NCBI RefSeq assembly: GCF_003324185.1
Contig: NZ_PXUP01000006.1
Span: 83,342 to 147,341 of the forward strand
DNA: 64,000 nucleotides
Reading direction: 5' to 3'
Source of the DNA: Faecalibacterium prausnitzii
GTDB lineage: Bacteria; Bacillota; Clostridia; Oscillospirales; Ruminococcaceae
Positions within the stretch are counted from its first letter, which is position 1. Each line of letters starts with the position of its first letter. Made by a program: the position numbers and the translations under genes. Shown piece by piece: positions 24,442 through 33,902 of this stretch. The notes below the pieces were generated by a model that saw only the letters and a program-made list of their open reading frames with translations, was not told where the DNA came from and did no database searches.

Positions 24442-25932
24442 ATGTTCCAAAAGAAACCCAGCGCCAGTGAGGTAGACGGCGTCCAGTACCGCCGCGCCAA
24501 AACCTGGCAGATCATCTGCTACGCCTGCAACGCCTTTGTGGGCATGAGCGTCTATTCCCTGATCGGTATGGCAAGTTATTCTGCCAGTATCGGCTACGGC
24601 ATCACTACTGCAACCGTCGGCATCATCCTGATGCTGGCCCGCATTCTGGACGGCTTCACCGACCCGCTGCTGGCATTCGTCTACGACCGCGTCAACACCC
24701 GTTTCGGTAAGCTGCGCGTTCTGCTGATCAGCGGCTACCTGATCGAGGCAGTCGGCCTGCTGTGCATGTTCAACCTGTGCTCCAGCAAGGGCTTCGGCCT
24801 GCCGGTGTTTGCCCTGACCTACATTATCTACATCATCGGCTACACCGTCACCAACATGACCGCCCAGACCCTGCCTGCCATCATGACCAACGATCCCCGG
24901 CAGCGTCCCACCATCGGTGTCTGGACCACTGCACTGAACTACGCCGTGCCCATGGGCATGAGTATGCTGATCTACACCGTCATCCTGCCCAAGTGCGGCG
25001 GCACCTTTAATCAGGACTTCCTCAGCACCGTCTGCACCATCGTCCTGATCATTGCCGGCATCGGCACCCTGATCGTCTGCGCTGGCATCTCCGCTTACGA
25101 CAAGCCCGAAAACTTTGATAGCATCAGTAAAAATCACGAACCGCTGAAGGTTGCGGATATTCTTGAGGTGCTCAAGCACAACAAGCCCCTGCAGTGCTAC
25201 ATTGCCTCCAACGCTTCCGATAAGCTGGCTCAGCAGGTAGGCAGTCAGGCCATCATCAACACGATGCTGAACGGCATCCTCATCGGCAACATGGGTCTTG
25301 CTACCACCCTTAGCATGATCAGCATGGTTCCCTCCATCTTCTTTGCAGCCTTCGGCGCAAAGTATGTGGGCAAAAAAGGCAGCAAGAAGGGCATCGTGAC
25401 CTGGACCTGCATCAGCATGACCATCACCACTGTGCTGATCCTGTTCTTCATCTTTACCGACACCCGTCAGATCGGTGTGATCGGCAGCTGGAACATGATC
25501 GTTTACGTCCTGCTGACCCTGCTGCAGAACGGTTCCAATATGTGCATCACCACCTCCAACAACTCTTACATGGCTGACACCATCGACTACGAGCTGGACC
25601 GCAGCGGCCGTTACATCCCGGCGGTAGTCTCCGGTACTTACAGCCTGATCGACAAGCTCATCACCTCGGTGGCTGCCGTCATCGCCACCGGTGCCGTCGC
25701 CGTTCTGGGCTACACCACCACCATGCCTCAGCCCACGGATGCCTACACCTCCGGCATCTTCTGGATGACCGTTGCCATCAAGTACGGTCTGCCGATGCTG
25801 GGCTGGGTCGTCACCCTGCTCGCCATGGTGGGCTGCCCCCTGACCAAGGAGGAAATGGTCAACGTCCAGAAGCGCATCGCAGATAAAAAAGACGCTCTTC
25901 GCCGTGAAGTAATTGCAGAACATATGCAGTAA
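24442..25932 (+). CDS. GPH-family sugar symporter
   Basis: A 496-residue symporter of the glycoside-pentoside-hexuronide family with about 12 helices and the DGFTDPLLAFVYDRV signature near residues 71-85. I start at 24442 because AAAGGAGG precedes it and because the frame upstream of it contains the operator and promoter. It leads the operon symporter, GH2, GH43, epimerase, and should import the glycosides those enzymes cut. A weak terminator-like hairpin after the gene (25941-25980) may lower downstream expression. Confidence 0.87.
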   Translation: MFQKKPSASEVDGVQYRRAKTWQIICYACNAFVGMSVYSLIGMASYSASIGYGITTATVGIILMLARILDGFTDPLLAFVYDRVNTRFGKLRVLLISGYLIEAVGLLCMFNLCSSKGFGLPVFALTYIIYIIGYTVTNMTAQTLPAIMTNDPRQRPTIGVWTTALNYAVPMGMSMLIYTVILPKCGGTFNQDFLSTVCTIVLIIAGIGTLIVCAGISAYDKPENFDSISKNHEPLKVADILEVLKHNKPLQCYIASNASDKLAQQVGSQAIINTMLNGILIGNMGLATTLSMISMVPSIFFAAFGAKYVGKKGSKKGIVTWTCISMTITTVLILFFIFTDTRQIGVIGSWNMIVYVLLTLLQNGSNMCITTSNNSYMADTIDYELDRSGRYIPAVVSGTYSLIDKLITSVAAVIATGAVAVLGYTTTMPQPTDAYTSGIFWMTVAIKYGLPMLGWVVTLLAMVGCPLTKEEMVNVQKRIADKKDALRREVIAEHMQ

Positions 25933-25940
25933 CACCCTGC

Positions 25941-25980
25941 AAAGACCGAAAAGGCTCATACGCTCTTTCGGTTTTTGCTG
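25941..25980 (+). terminator. Weak internal hairpin after the symporter gene
   Basis: ACCGAAAAGG and CTCTTTCGG with TTTTTG. Imperfect; likely partial termination within the operon. Confidence 0.4.
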
Positions 25981-26013
25981 ATTCTATCTATCTTTCACAA
26001 AGGAGTTTTTACC

Positions 26014-28221
26014 ATGAGCAAGACCATCCTGCTGAATCATAGCAACTGGCATTTTACCAAGGAGAACCCCGGCATCCCCGCCGCCGTTATGGGCGAGGCC
26101 ATTGCCCTGCCCCACACCTGGAACGCGGTGGACGGTCAGGACGGCGGCAACGATTACTACCGCGGCACCTGCTGGTATACACTGGCCCTGACAAAGCCCG
26201 CCATCCCGGCAGGCGGCAAGGCTGTTCTGCAGCTGGACGGCGCAGCCATGACCGCCGCCGTTTACCTGAACGGGGAAAAACTGGCCGAGCACAAGGGCGG
26301 CTACTCCACCTTCCGGGTGGACCTGACCGACCACCTCAAAGAGGAAAATCTGCTGGCAATTTCCGTGGACAACTGCGACAACGACACCGTGTACCCCCAG
26401 AAGGCAGACTTTACCTTCTACGGCGGCATTTACCGGGATATGACCCTGCACATCGTCCCGGCAGAGCACTTTGCCCTGCCCGCTAATGGCGCACCGGCGC
26501 TGAAGGTGACCCCTATCGTCACCGACCTTGCCACCAAGACCGTCGAGGTCACCGTGGAAGCTGCCGTGGTCGGCGCACAGAGCGTAGCCTTTGCGCTGGA
26601 AGGCCAGAGCATCACCGCCCCGGTGGAAAACGGCACTGCAAAGGCTGTTTTCACCCTGCACGATGCCCATCTGTGGGATGGCGTGGACGACCCCTTCCTT
26701 TACATCGTCTCTGCCAAGCTGGGCAATGGCGAGGAAACTTCCGCCCGGTTCGGCTGCCGGAAATTTGAGTTTGACCCCCAGAAGGGCTTTATCCTGAACG
26801 GCCGCAGCTATCCCCTGCGCGGCGTTTCCCGCCATCAGGACCGCAAGGGTGCGGGCAATGCCCTGACAAACGAAATGATGGAGGAGGATATTTCCATCAT
26901 TCTGGAGATCGGGGCCAACACCATCCGTCTGGCTCACTATCAGCACGCACAGTATTTCTACGACCTGTGCGATGAAAAGGGTCTTGTCATCTGGGCAGAG
27001 ATCCCCTACATCACCATGCACATGACCAACGGCCGTGCCAACACCCTGACCCAGATGGAAGAGCTGATCGTCCAGAACTACAACCACCCCTGCATTGCCG
27101 TGTGGGGCCTTTCTAACGAGATCACCGCTGCTTCTGCTGTCAACGAGGATCTGCTGGAAAACCACCGTCTGCTGAACGAGCTGGCGCACAAGCTGGACCC
27201 CACCCGCAAGACCACCATGGCAAACGTGTTTATGCTGGAGACCACCAGTCCTATTCTGGAAATTCCCGATGTGAACAGCTACAACCTCTACTTCGGCTGG
27301 TATCTGGGGGACCTTGAGCAGAACGACGAGTTCTTTGACAAATACCATACCGATTACCCTGACCGCTGCATCGGCTTTTCGGAGTATGGCGCAGATGCCA
27401 ACCCCCAGTACCAGAGCAGCCACCCGGAAAAAGGCGACTACACCGAGAGCTACCAGTGCGTTTACCACGAGCACATTGCTAAGATGATTGCCGACCGTCC
27501 TTGGCTGTGGGCGACCCATGTGTGGAACATGTTCGACTTTGCCGCCGATGGACGCGATGAGGGCGGCAAGCATGGCGAGAACCAGAAGGGACTTGTCACC
27601 TTTGACCGCAAGATCAAAAAAGACCCCTTCTATCTCTACAAGGCCTATTGGAGCAAGGAGCCGTTCGTGCACCTGTGCGGCAGCCGCTATGTGGACCGCG
27701 CCGAGGATGTGACCGAGATCAAGGTCTACTCCAATCTGCCGGAGGTCTCGCTGTACAAGGACGGTCAGCTGGTGGAGACCAAGCATGGCGACAAAGTGTT
27801 CACCTTCCAGCTGCCCATTACCGGCAAGCACAGCATTGAGGCACGCTCCGGCGAGCACAGCAGCGTGATCCTGGTGAACAAGGTGGACGCCCCCAACCCG
27901 GATTACGCCATGGACAACCGCAAGAACGTGACCAACTGGTTTGACGGCGAGCTGGACGAAAGCTGCTGGTCAGTCAAGGACAACATGGCTGCCGCCATGG
28001 CAGACCCGAAAGCTGGTCCCATCCTGAAGCAGATCCGGGAAAAGGCCGCTGCTTCCCGCGGAGATGTGGCTGCCGCCGTGAAGGACAATCCGGCTCTGGT
28101 GGCCATGATGGAGCGTGCCATGCAGCGGATGACCATTCAATCCATGCTGATGCAGGCAGGCGCTTCGGAAGAGGACATCAAGCAGCTGAACCGGGTATTG
28201 CAGGGCATTGCCAAGGAGTAA
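26014..28221 (+). CDS. Glycoside hydrolase family 2 (beta-galactosidase/beta-glucuronidase type)
   Basis: A 735-residue cytosolic GH2 enzyme with the sugar-binding jelly roll (about 1-170), an Ig-like domain, the TIM barrel (about 260-560) and Ig-like C-terminal parts. The acid/base is E369 in WGLSNEI and the nucleophile E457 in FSEYGAD. There is no signal peptide. The last 90 residues are a helical, Met/Ala-rich tail unusual for the family. The N-x-K glucuronate motif is not evident, so a beta-galactosidase or beta-glucosidase is more likely. Starts at 26014 after AAAGGAG. Confidence 0.85.
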   Translation: MSKTILLNHSNWHFTKENPGIPAAVMGEAIALPHTWNAVDGQDGGNDYYRGTCWYTLALTKPAIPAGGKAVLQLDGAAMTAAVYLNGEKLAEHKGGYSTFRVDLTDHLKEENLLAISVDNCDNDTVYPQKADFTFYGGIYRDMTLHIVPAEHFALPANGAPALKVTPIVTDLATKTVEVTVEAAVVGAQSVAFALEGQSITAPVENGTAKAVFTLHDAHLWDGVDDPFLYIVSAKLGNGEETSARFGCRKFEFDPQKGFILNGRSYPLRGVSRHQDRKGAGNALTNEMMEEDISIILEIGANTIRLAHYQHAQYFYDLCDEKGLVIWAEIPYITMHMTNGRANTLTQMEELIVQNYNHPCIAVWGLSNEITAASAVNEDLLENHRLLNELAHKLDPTRKTTMANVFMLETTSPILEIPDVNSYNLYFGWYLGDLEQNDEFFDKYHTDYPDRCIGFSEYGADANPQYQSSHPEKGDYTESYQCVYHEHIAKMIADRPWLWATHVWNMFDFAADGRDEGGKHGENQKGLVTFDRKIKKDPFYLYKAYWSKEPFVHLCGSRYVDRAEDVTEIKVYSNLPEVSLYKDGQLVETKHGDKVFTFQLPITGKHSIEARSGEHSSVILVNKVDAPNPDYAMDNRKNVTNWFDGELDESCWSVKDNMAAAMADPKAGPILKQIREKAAASRGDVAAAVKDNPALVAMMERAMQRMTIQSMLMQAGASEEDIKQLNRVLQGIAKE

Positions 28222-28227
28222 GCTTCG

Positions 28228-30042
28228 ATGAAACAGACCTATTGCAATCCTCTTGATCTGGGCTACCGTTACCAGCACATGAAGGAAGGCCCCCGCGTGG
28301 CGGGTTTCCGGGAGGGCGCAGACCCGACGCTGGTGTACTTCAAAGGCAGATATTATCTGTTCGTTTCCATGTCGGCGGGGTTCTGGTACTCGGAGGATCT
28401 TCTGGACTGGAACTTCCACGCAGACCCCAACCTGCTGATCTATGACTACGCGCCGGATGTGCGGCAGGTGGGCAATTACCTCTACTTCTGCGCCAGCCGC
28501 AAGGGGCGCAACTGCCCCATCCTGCGCACCGCTGACCCCCTGACCGAGCCGTTTACGGAGGTTTCCGCGCCCTTTGCTTTCTTGGACCCGGATCTGTTCT
28601 GCGATGACGATGGCCGGGTGTACTTCTACTGGGGCTGTTCCAACATCGCCCCTATCTACGGCGTGGAACTGGACCCGGACACCATGACCCCCATCGGTGA
28701 AAAACAGGAGCTGATCTTCGGCAATGAAACTACCCTTGGCTACGAACGCCCCGGCAACAACGGCATCGTAGACCGGGAAGCCAGCGTGCTGTACCAGTCC
28801 ATGAAGCAGTTCTATGACCCCAAGACCGGCAAGCTGAATCTGCCGCCGCAGATGGCAAACATCCCCGGCCTGAGTGCCGAAAGCCTGACTGCCATGTTCA
28901 ACGCCATCGGCAAGCCCTACATTGAGGGTGCGTTCATGACAAAGCACGGCGACACCTACTATCTGCAGTACGCCTGCCCCGGCACCCAGTACAACACCTA
29001 CGCCGACGGTGTATACACCTCCCGTTCTCCGCTGGGTCCCTTTGTGCAGCAGGCATCCAATCCGTTTTCCGCAAAGCCCGGCGGATTCATCACCGGCGCA
29101 GGCCACGGCAGCACCATTGCCGACATCTACGGCAACTGGTGGCACGCCTCTACCATGCGCATTTCCGTCAACTATGACTTTGAGCGCCGGGTGGGGCTGT
29201 TCCCTGCCGGGTTCGACAAGGACGGCGTGCTTTACTGCAACCAGAACTTTTCCGATTACCCCCACCGCATCCCGGCTGGCAAATTCGATGCCGCCAGCCA
29301 GCAGCCGGAATGGATGCTGCTGAGTTACAAAAAGCCGGTCACGGCTTCCAGCACCGCAGAAAACAGCAGTCCGGAGCTGGCAGTCAACGAGGACTGCCGC
29401 AGCTGGTGGAGTGCCGCCGGTGCAGAGCCGGGCGAATGGCTCTGCGTGGACCTTGGCAAAGAGAATGATGTCCGTGCCATTCAGGTAAACATGGCAGATG
29501 AAAAGCTGGTGGTGGATTTCCCGGCGGACAGCTACGGCGACGACCGCAAGACCCGCCACATCGAGACCCGCCCGCAGATTTCCCATTACACGGTGGAGAC
29601 CAGTGTGAACGGCGCAGACTGGACGACCCGCGAAACGGTTGCGCGCGAGTGCTCCAACGGCTACTACGAATATGCAGACGGCATCCGCGCCCGGTACGTC
29701 CGGGTCACCGGCGGCGAACTGCCCTATGGGCAGACGCTGCGCATCAGCGGTCTGCGGGTGTTCGGCAACGGCGAGGATGCAAAGCCCGCACAGGCCGAAG
29801 CTGCCGGGACCCGTACAGATGCACTGGATGCAAAGATCACTTGGAAGCACATCGAAAATACACAGGGCTGCAATGTCCGCTACGGCGCTGCGCCCGATAA
29901 ACTCTATCTGAGCTGGCTGGTGTATGACGCAGACGAAGTGACCCTTTCCACCCTGACCGCCGGGCAGGAATACTATGTCTGCGTGGACAGCTTTAACGAA
30001 AACGGCATCACGCCGGGTAAGATTTTCAAACTGGAGGGGTAA
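28228..30042 (+). CDS. Glycoside hydrolase family 43 with C-terminal discoidin-like and FN3-like parts
   Basis: A 604-residue cytosolic five-bladed propeller glycosidase. Catalytic base D32 in GADPT, the pKa-setting Asp in FLDPDLF near 113, and the acid Glu in YIEGAFM near 233 are all visible. Residues from about 360 to 515 look like a coagulation-factor 5/8 discoidin module (ENSSPELAVNEDCRSWWSA), and the last 75 resemble fibronectin III. Typical activities are beta-xylosidase or alpha-arabinofuranosidase. It starts 6 bases after the GH2 stop. Confidence 0.84.
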   Translation: MKQTYCNPLDLGYRYQHMKEGPRVAGFREGADPTLVYFKGRYYLFVSMSAGFWYSEDLLDWNFHADPNLLIYDYAPDVRQVGNYLYFCASRKGRNCPILRTADPLTEPFTEVSAPFAFLDPDLFCDDDGRVYFYWGCSNIAPIYGVELDPDTMTPIGEKQELIFGNETTLGYERPGNNGIVDREASVLYQSMKQFYDPKTGKLNLPPQMANIPGLSAESLTAMFNAIGKPYIEGAFMTKHGDTYYLQYACPGTQYNTYADGVYTSRSPLGPFVQQASNPFSAKPGGFITGAGHGSTIADIYGNWWHASTMRISVNYDFERRVGLFPAGFDKDGVLYCNQNFSDYPHRIPAGKFDAASQQPEWMLLSYKKPVTASSTAENSSPELAVNEDCRSWWSAAGAEPGEWLCVDLGKENDVRAIQVNMADEKLVVDFPADSYGDDRKTRHIETRPQISHYTVETSVNGADWTTRETVARECSNGYYEYADGIRARYVRVTGGELPYGQTLRISGLRVFGNGEDAKPAQAEAAGTRTDALDAKITWKHIENTQGCNVRYGAAPDKLYLSWLVYDADEVTLSTLTAGQEYYVCVDSFNENGITPGKIFKLEG

Positions 30043-30045
30043 ACC

Positions 30046-30894
30046 ATGCCCATCAAAGCCGTGCAGCAATTTATGCTGGGCACTGTACTGAGCAACGAGC
30101 AGCAGGCAAGAGAAACGCTTGCTGCCATGAAAGCCGCCGGGTACGACGGCATTGAACTGTGTGGATTTATGATCCACCCCATTGGCTTTGTGGTAAAGCT
30201 GCTGACCAAGGCCGCCGGAATGCCGGTGGGCAAGGGCGGCAACTTGGACTGGCACAAGCTGGTGCAGGAGGCAGGCCTGAAGGTGGTCAGCCTGCACACC
30301 GACCTAGGCTCTCTGGAGCGGGATGCCCACGCAGTGGCCGAGGAAGCCAAGAGCTTCGGCACACCGTATGTGGTCATCACCGGGATGTACCGCTTTGATT
30401 ACGGCGATGAAGCCGTTATACACCAGCTTGCGCAGCGGCTGAACAAAGCCGGCGAAACCTTGGCAGCCGAGGGCATCCACCTGCTCTACCACAACCACAA
30501 CTGCGAGCTGCGGCATGTGAATGCAGAAAAGCGCGCCTACGATATTTTAATCGAGGAAACAAATCCCGAATTTGTCAACTTTGAGTTTGACAGCTACTGG
30601 TTCACCGAGGGCGGTGCGAATGCGCTGGCCTGGATGCAGCGGCTCGGCTCCCGCATGAAGCTGTGGCACATCAACGACCGGGGCACCCGCATCACCGGCA
30701 GCGCCATCACACCCATCCTGAAAACCGACAGCATGGAGCTGGGCACCGGCAATATGGACCTTGACAGCCTGATGGCGCAGGCCCTTGCCATGGATGTGGA
30801 TGCCGTCATTCTGGAAAGCCACCGCAACTGGGTGGACAATTCCCCCATCAAGAGCTTCCAGCTCAGTGCAAAATACCTTGCACAAAAATTCTGA
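30046..30894 (+). CDS. Sugar phosphate isomerase/epimerase-like TIM barrel
   Basis: A 282-residue cytosolic TIM-barrel protein. Metal-site segments are suggested by LLYHNHNCEL (near 145-154), the FEFDSYW strand, the LWHINDRG strand and VILES near the end. It is the last gene of the symporter-GH2-GH43 operon, three bases after the GH43 stop, so it likely acts on a sugar released by those enzymes. It is not closely similar to the protein at 12179-13027 despite equal length. Confidence 0.78.
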   Translation: MPIKAVQQFMLGTVLSNEQQARETLAAMKAAGYDGIELCGFMIHPIGFVVKLLTKAAGMPVGKGGNLDWHKLVQEAGLKVVSLHTDLGSLERDAHAVAEEAKSFGTPYVVITGMYRFDYGDEAVIHQLAQRLNKAGETLAAEGIHLLYHNHNCELRHVNAEKRAYDILIEETNPEFVNFEFDSYWFTEGGANALAWMQRLGSRMKLWHINDRGTRITGSAITPILKTDSMELGTGNMDLDSLMAQALAMDVDAVILESHRNWVDNSPIKSFQLSAKYLAQKF

Positions 30895-30943
30895 TCTGCC
30901 ATTTTCTCATCATTTTTCTTCTTCATTACCCCATAAAAGCAAT

Positions 30944-30983
30944 GCCCCGCACCGGTTACTCCTTCCGGTGCGGGGCGTTGTGT
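30944..30983. terminator. Terminator between the epimerase and GH78 genes
   Basis: GCCCCGCACCGG/CCGGTGCGGGGC stem with T-rich flanks; it can serve both convergent genes. Confidence 0.8.
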
Positions 30984-31004
30984 TTTGCGGGGAATCTTTT
31001 TGCG

Positions 31005-33623
31005 TTACAGGGTGTGGGTGCCCGGCTGCAAGGTCAGACTTCTGCCATCCGGGAGGGTAACTTCTGCGGTTCTGTTGCAGGGCACGGTGATGGTGTAGGT
31101 CACGGCATCGCCTGCATACTGCCAGCCGCTTTCAATGCGCCCCACCGGGGAATCGTACACCGCTTTTGCCCAACCCAGAGCCGGGTTCGGGGTGGGGGCG
31201 ATGGTCAGGGTCTCCCCTGCCAGACGGATGCCGCACACGCCGCCGAACAGCCAGCCGCAGATGGCACCGTAGGAGTAATGGTTCAGGGATTCGCTGGGGT
31301 GGCCGTTTGCGTCAATGCCCGTCCATGTCTCCCAGACGGTGGTAGCGCCCTGCTTGACTTCATAGAGCCAGCTGGGAGCGGTGTCCTGTAACAGCAGCTT
31401 ATAGGCGGTGTCGGCATAGCCGTACTTTGCCAGCACCTCGCAGAGGAAGGGTGTAGAAAGGAAGCCGGTGTTCAGGTGGTAGCCGTTTTCCGCCACCATC
31501 CGGTTCAGGGTATCCGCAGCGGCTTGGCTCTCCTCCTCGCCCAGCAGTGCAAAGGCAATGGCGCGGACGTATTCGCACTGGCGGTCCGAAGTGATTTTCC
31601 CGTTGTCCGTAAAGGCGGCGCGGTACGCCTTTACCGCCTTTTCTGCCGTGTCGCGGTACTGCACTGCGTCCTCTGCCTTGCCCAGCGCCTGCGCGATTTC
31701 CGCCAGAAGCCGCCCGGAATAAGCCAGATAGGCCGTACCCACGCTTTTGCGCGGGTTCATCATGGCCTGCATGGGGGTAATGCCCGGCTCACACCACTCG
31801 CCGTAGTCCAAGCCGTTCAGCACCGTGTACTTGGCGTATGCACCGGTCTGCTGTTCCTCGGTGGTCTGCTGGGCACGCCCCAGCAGGAAGCCATACCACT
31901 TTTGCATCATCTCGTAGTTGTCCGCCAGAATTTTCCGGTCGCCGGTGCGCTTATAAAGGGCGTAGGGCACCAGAATGGCGGCATCGCCCCAGCCCGCCGA
32001 CATACAGAGCATGGGGGTCATGTAGCCGGGGCGGCTGGTGGGCGGCGCAATGTTCGCCATGCGTCCATCCGGGTACTGGTTCAGGCGGCATTCTGCCAGC
32101 CATTTTTCCACCACCGGGTAGCAGTCCATCAGGGTCAGACCGGTCTCGATGAACACCCCCATGTCCCCCGTCCAGCCAGCACGCTCGCGGGTGGGGCAGT
32201 CGGTGGGGATATCGCAGAAGTTGCCCTTCTGGCTCCACACACTGTTTTTCACCAGCTGATCCACATCGGCGTTGCCGCACGCAAAGCTGCCGGTAACCGG
32301 CAGCTCCGAATAGACGGCGTGGGCAGTAAACTCTGCGCCGGTCAGGTCGATGTCCGTTTCCACCTTTGCGTACCGGAATCCCATGATGGTAAAGCTGGGC
32401 TTGTAGTGGTTCTCGCTCTCTTTGCAGACGAGTTCCAGCATCTGCGCCGTGCCGCCCTCCTTGTGGCGGTTCCGGTCCTGAAAGTTCTCCTGCGTAAAGT
32501 TGCCGTTCTCGTCCAGTGCTTCGCCGCACAGCAGCCGGAGCTTCTGCCCAGCATGGGCGGTCAGCTTCATCTCCACATAGCCAGCCATATTCTGCCCAAA
32601 GTCCAGCACAGTCTCGCCGTTGGGGGTGCGCAGCAGCCTGCCCGCAAAGGCCTCCTGCTCCCGGATGGGCACGGTGTTCATACCGGTGATGGGCAAGGAG
32701 TTCGGCTCGGTCTTTACGCCATGCCAGCCGGAAAGCTCCCCTTCCAGCCGGGCATCGTACACTTCGCCCTGCTGCATATCATTTTGGCGAATCGGGCCGC
32801 ACTGGGTGGCCTCCATGTCGTCATCCGAAACGCAGACCGCCTTGCCGTCCACTTCCAGCTGGAACAGGACAGCCACTTCTTTCCCGAACAGGTCACGGTC
32901 TCCATCCACGCCGGAGGTGCTGCGGTACCAGCCGTCGCCCAATGCGATAAGCAGCTCATTTTCACCGTCACGGACAAGTGCGGTCACATCGTAGGTCTGT
33001 GCCCCAAGGTGCTTGTCTGCGGTAAAGCTGCCGGGGGCAAGCACCATGTCGCCGACACGCTTGCCGTTCAGCCATGCCGCATACAACCCCTTGGCGGTAA
33101 TGTACAGCCGCTTGCACTGCCCCGCCGGGGCGGTGAACGTTTTGCGCAGATAACTTGCCGGGCGGTGGGGCTGATAAGGCTGCGCCTGCCCTTTGCCGGA
33201 GGCTTCCAGCGCCGCCTGCTTCTGCTCCCAGTTGGGCTTTGCAAAGGCGTTGATGGCATCAGCGCAGCCGATATCCGGCTCTTCTGTCTCCGGGCAGACC
33301 CACACGCCCTGCCAGTCTGCCTGTGCAAGCCCGGTCTCGAAGGAAGCGGTGCTCCATGTACTGGGCTGGTCATTTTCATCCCACAGGCGGATACGCCACC
33401 GTCCCTGCGTCTTGGGCGGTACAGCGATGGGCGTTTCGGTGTGCATCACACTGCCCAAAGCCTTTCCGCTTGTCCACAGCGTTTCGGCTCCGGCGGTCAC
33501 TTCGATTTCGTAAGCAGTCTGGCGCACGCCTTCGGCGCACTGCCACGATAAAAACAGCGTCCCGGCATCTATACCGAGAGGCTGGGTCAAATGATTCGTT
33601 TTCAGGTTTGTTGCTTGCATCAT
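31005..33623 (-). CDS. Alpha-L-rhamnosidase, GH78
   Basis: An 872-residue cytosolic GH78 enzyme. The N-terminal Ig-like and beta-sandwich domains carry VWVCPETEEP and the long GVYAAWLNGKRVGD stretch, and the (alpha/alpha)6 catalytic domain has DCPTRERAGWTGD, the standard acidic site of the family, and a late WETWTG element. It removes terminal L-rhamnose, feeding the rhaBAD genes. Three Met codons are near the start; I chose the one six bases after GGAG. It is controlled by operator copies 3 and 4. Confidence 0.92.
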   Translation of the reverse strand: MMQATNLKTNHLTQPLGIDAGTLFLSWQCAEGVRQTAYEIEVTAGAETLWTSGKALGSVMHTETPIAVPPKTQGRWRIRLWDENDQPSTWSTASFETGLAQADWQGVWVCPETEEPDIGCADAINAFAKPNWEQKQAALEASGKGQAQPYQPHRPASYLRKTFTAPAGQCKRLYITAKGLYAAWLNGKRVGDMVLAPGSFTADKHLGAQTYDVTALVRDGENELLIALGDGWYRSTSGVDGDRDLFGKEVAVLFQLEVDGKAVCVSDDDMEATQCGPIRQNDMQQGEVYDARLEGELSGWHGVKTEPNSLPITGMNTVPIREQEAFAGRLLRTPNGETVLDFGQNMAGYVEMKLTAHAGQKLRLLCGEALDENGNFTQENFQDRNRHKEGGTAQMLELVCKESENHYKPSFTIMGFRYAKVETDIDLTGAEFTAHAVYSELPVTGSFACGNADVDQLVKNSVWSQKGNFCDIPTDCPTRERAGWTGDMGVFIETGLTLMDCYPVVEKWLAECRLNQYPDGRMANIAPPTSRPGYMTPMLCMSAGWGDAAILVPYALYKRTGDRKILADNYEMMQKWYGFLLGRAQQTTEEQQTGAYAKYTVLNGLDYGEWCEPGITPMQAMMNPRKSVGTAYLAYSGRLLAEIAQALGKAEDAVQYRDTAEKAVKAYRAAFTDNGKITSDRQCEYVRAIAFALLGEEESQAAADTLNRMVAENGYHLNTGFLSTPFLCEVLAKYGYADTAYKLLLQDTAPSWLYEVKQGATTVWETWTGIDANGHPSESLNHYSYGAICGWLFGGVCGIRLAGETLTIAPTPNPALGWAKAVYDSPVGRIESGWQYAGDAVTYTITVPCNRTAEVTLPDGRSLTLQPGTHTL

Positions 33624-33658
33624 CCGCATCTCCTTTTTTCCGTTTGATTTCTGTTCTT

Positions 33659-33664
33659 ATTATA
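33659..33664 (-). promoter_or_regulatory. -10 box of the GH78 promoter
   Basis: TATAAT (33664-33659) with no good -35, 57 bases from the start of operator copy 3. Confidence 0.6.
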
Positions 33665-33701
33665 AAGAGAATCTCACGGAATAAGGGTGCAAAATTTTGT
33701 G

Positions 33702-33721
33702 TTATCGGTCAAAAAGTCGTG
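33702..33721 (-). promoter_or_regulatory. Operator copy 3 (GH78 promoter)
   Basis: Minus-strand CACGACTTTTTGACCGATAA, directed toward GH78. Confidence 0.65.
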
Positions 33722-33755
33722 CTATTTATGACAATTCAAAAAATTCATCTTGCTT

Positions 33756-33775
33756 CACGACTTTTCATCCTTACT
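33756..33775 (+). promoter_or_regulatory. Operator copy 4, inverted and distal
   Basis: CACGACTTTTCATCCTTACT, inverted relative to copy 3. A TATACT box follows at 33793-33798. Confidence 0.6.
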
Positions 33776-33810
33776 GTCTGCGGTTCTCCTGTTATACTTT
33801 GGGTAAGAAA

Positions 33811-33852
33811 AAAAAATACCGCCCACGCAGCGCTGCGTGGGCGGTATTTTTT
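33811..33852. terminator. Perfect 21-bp palindromic terminator
   Basis: AATACCGCCCACGCAGC and its exact complement with A and T tracts on both sides; it ends the MFS gene and any plus-strand transcript. Confidence 0.9.
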
Positions 33853-33902
33853 ATGCTCGCTTAAAACTTGAGGGCATTGGTTTGCGTGGCCGTATATGCC
33901 CG

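Noticed and set aside
27970..30297. A 775-codon minus-strand frame
   Set aside because: Antisense shadow of the GH43 gene, with no domain pattern.
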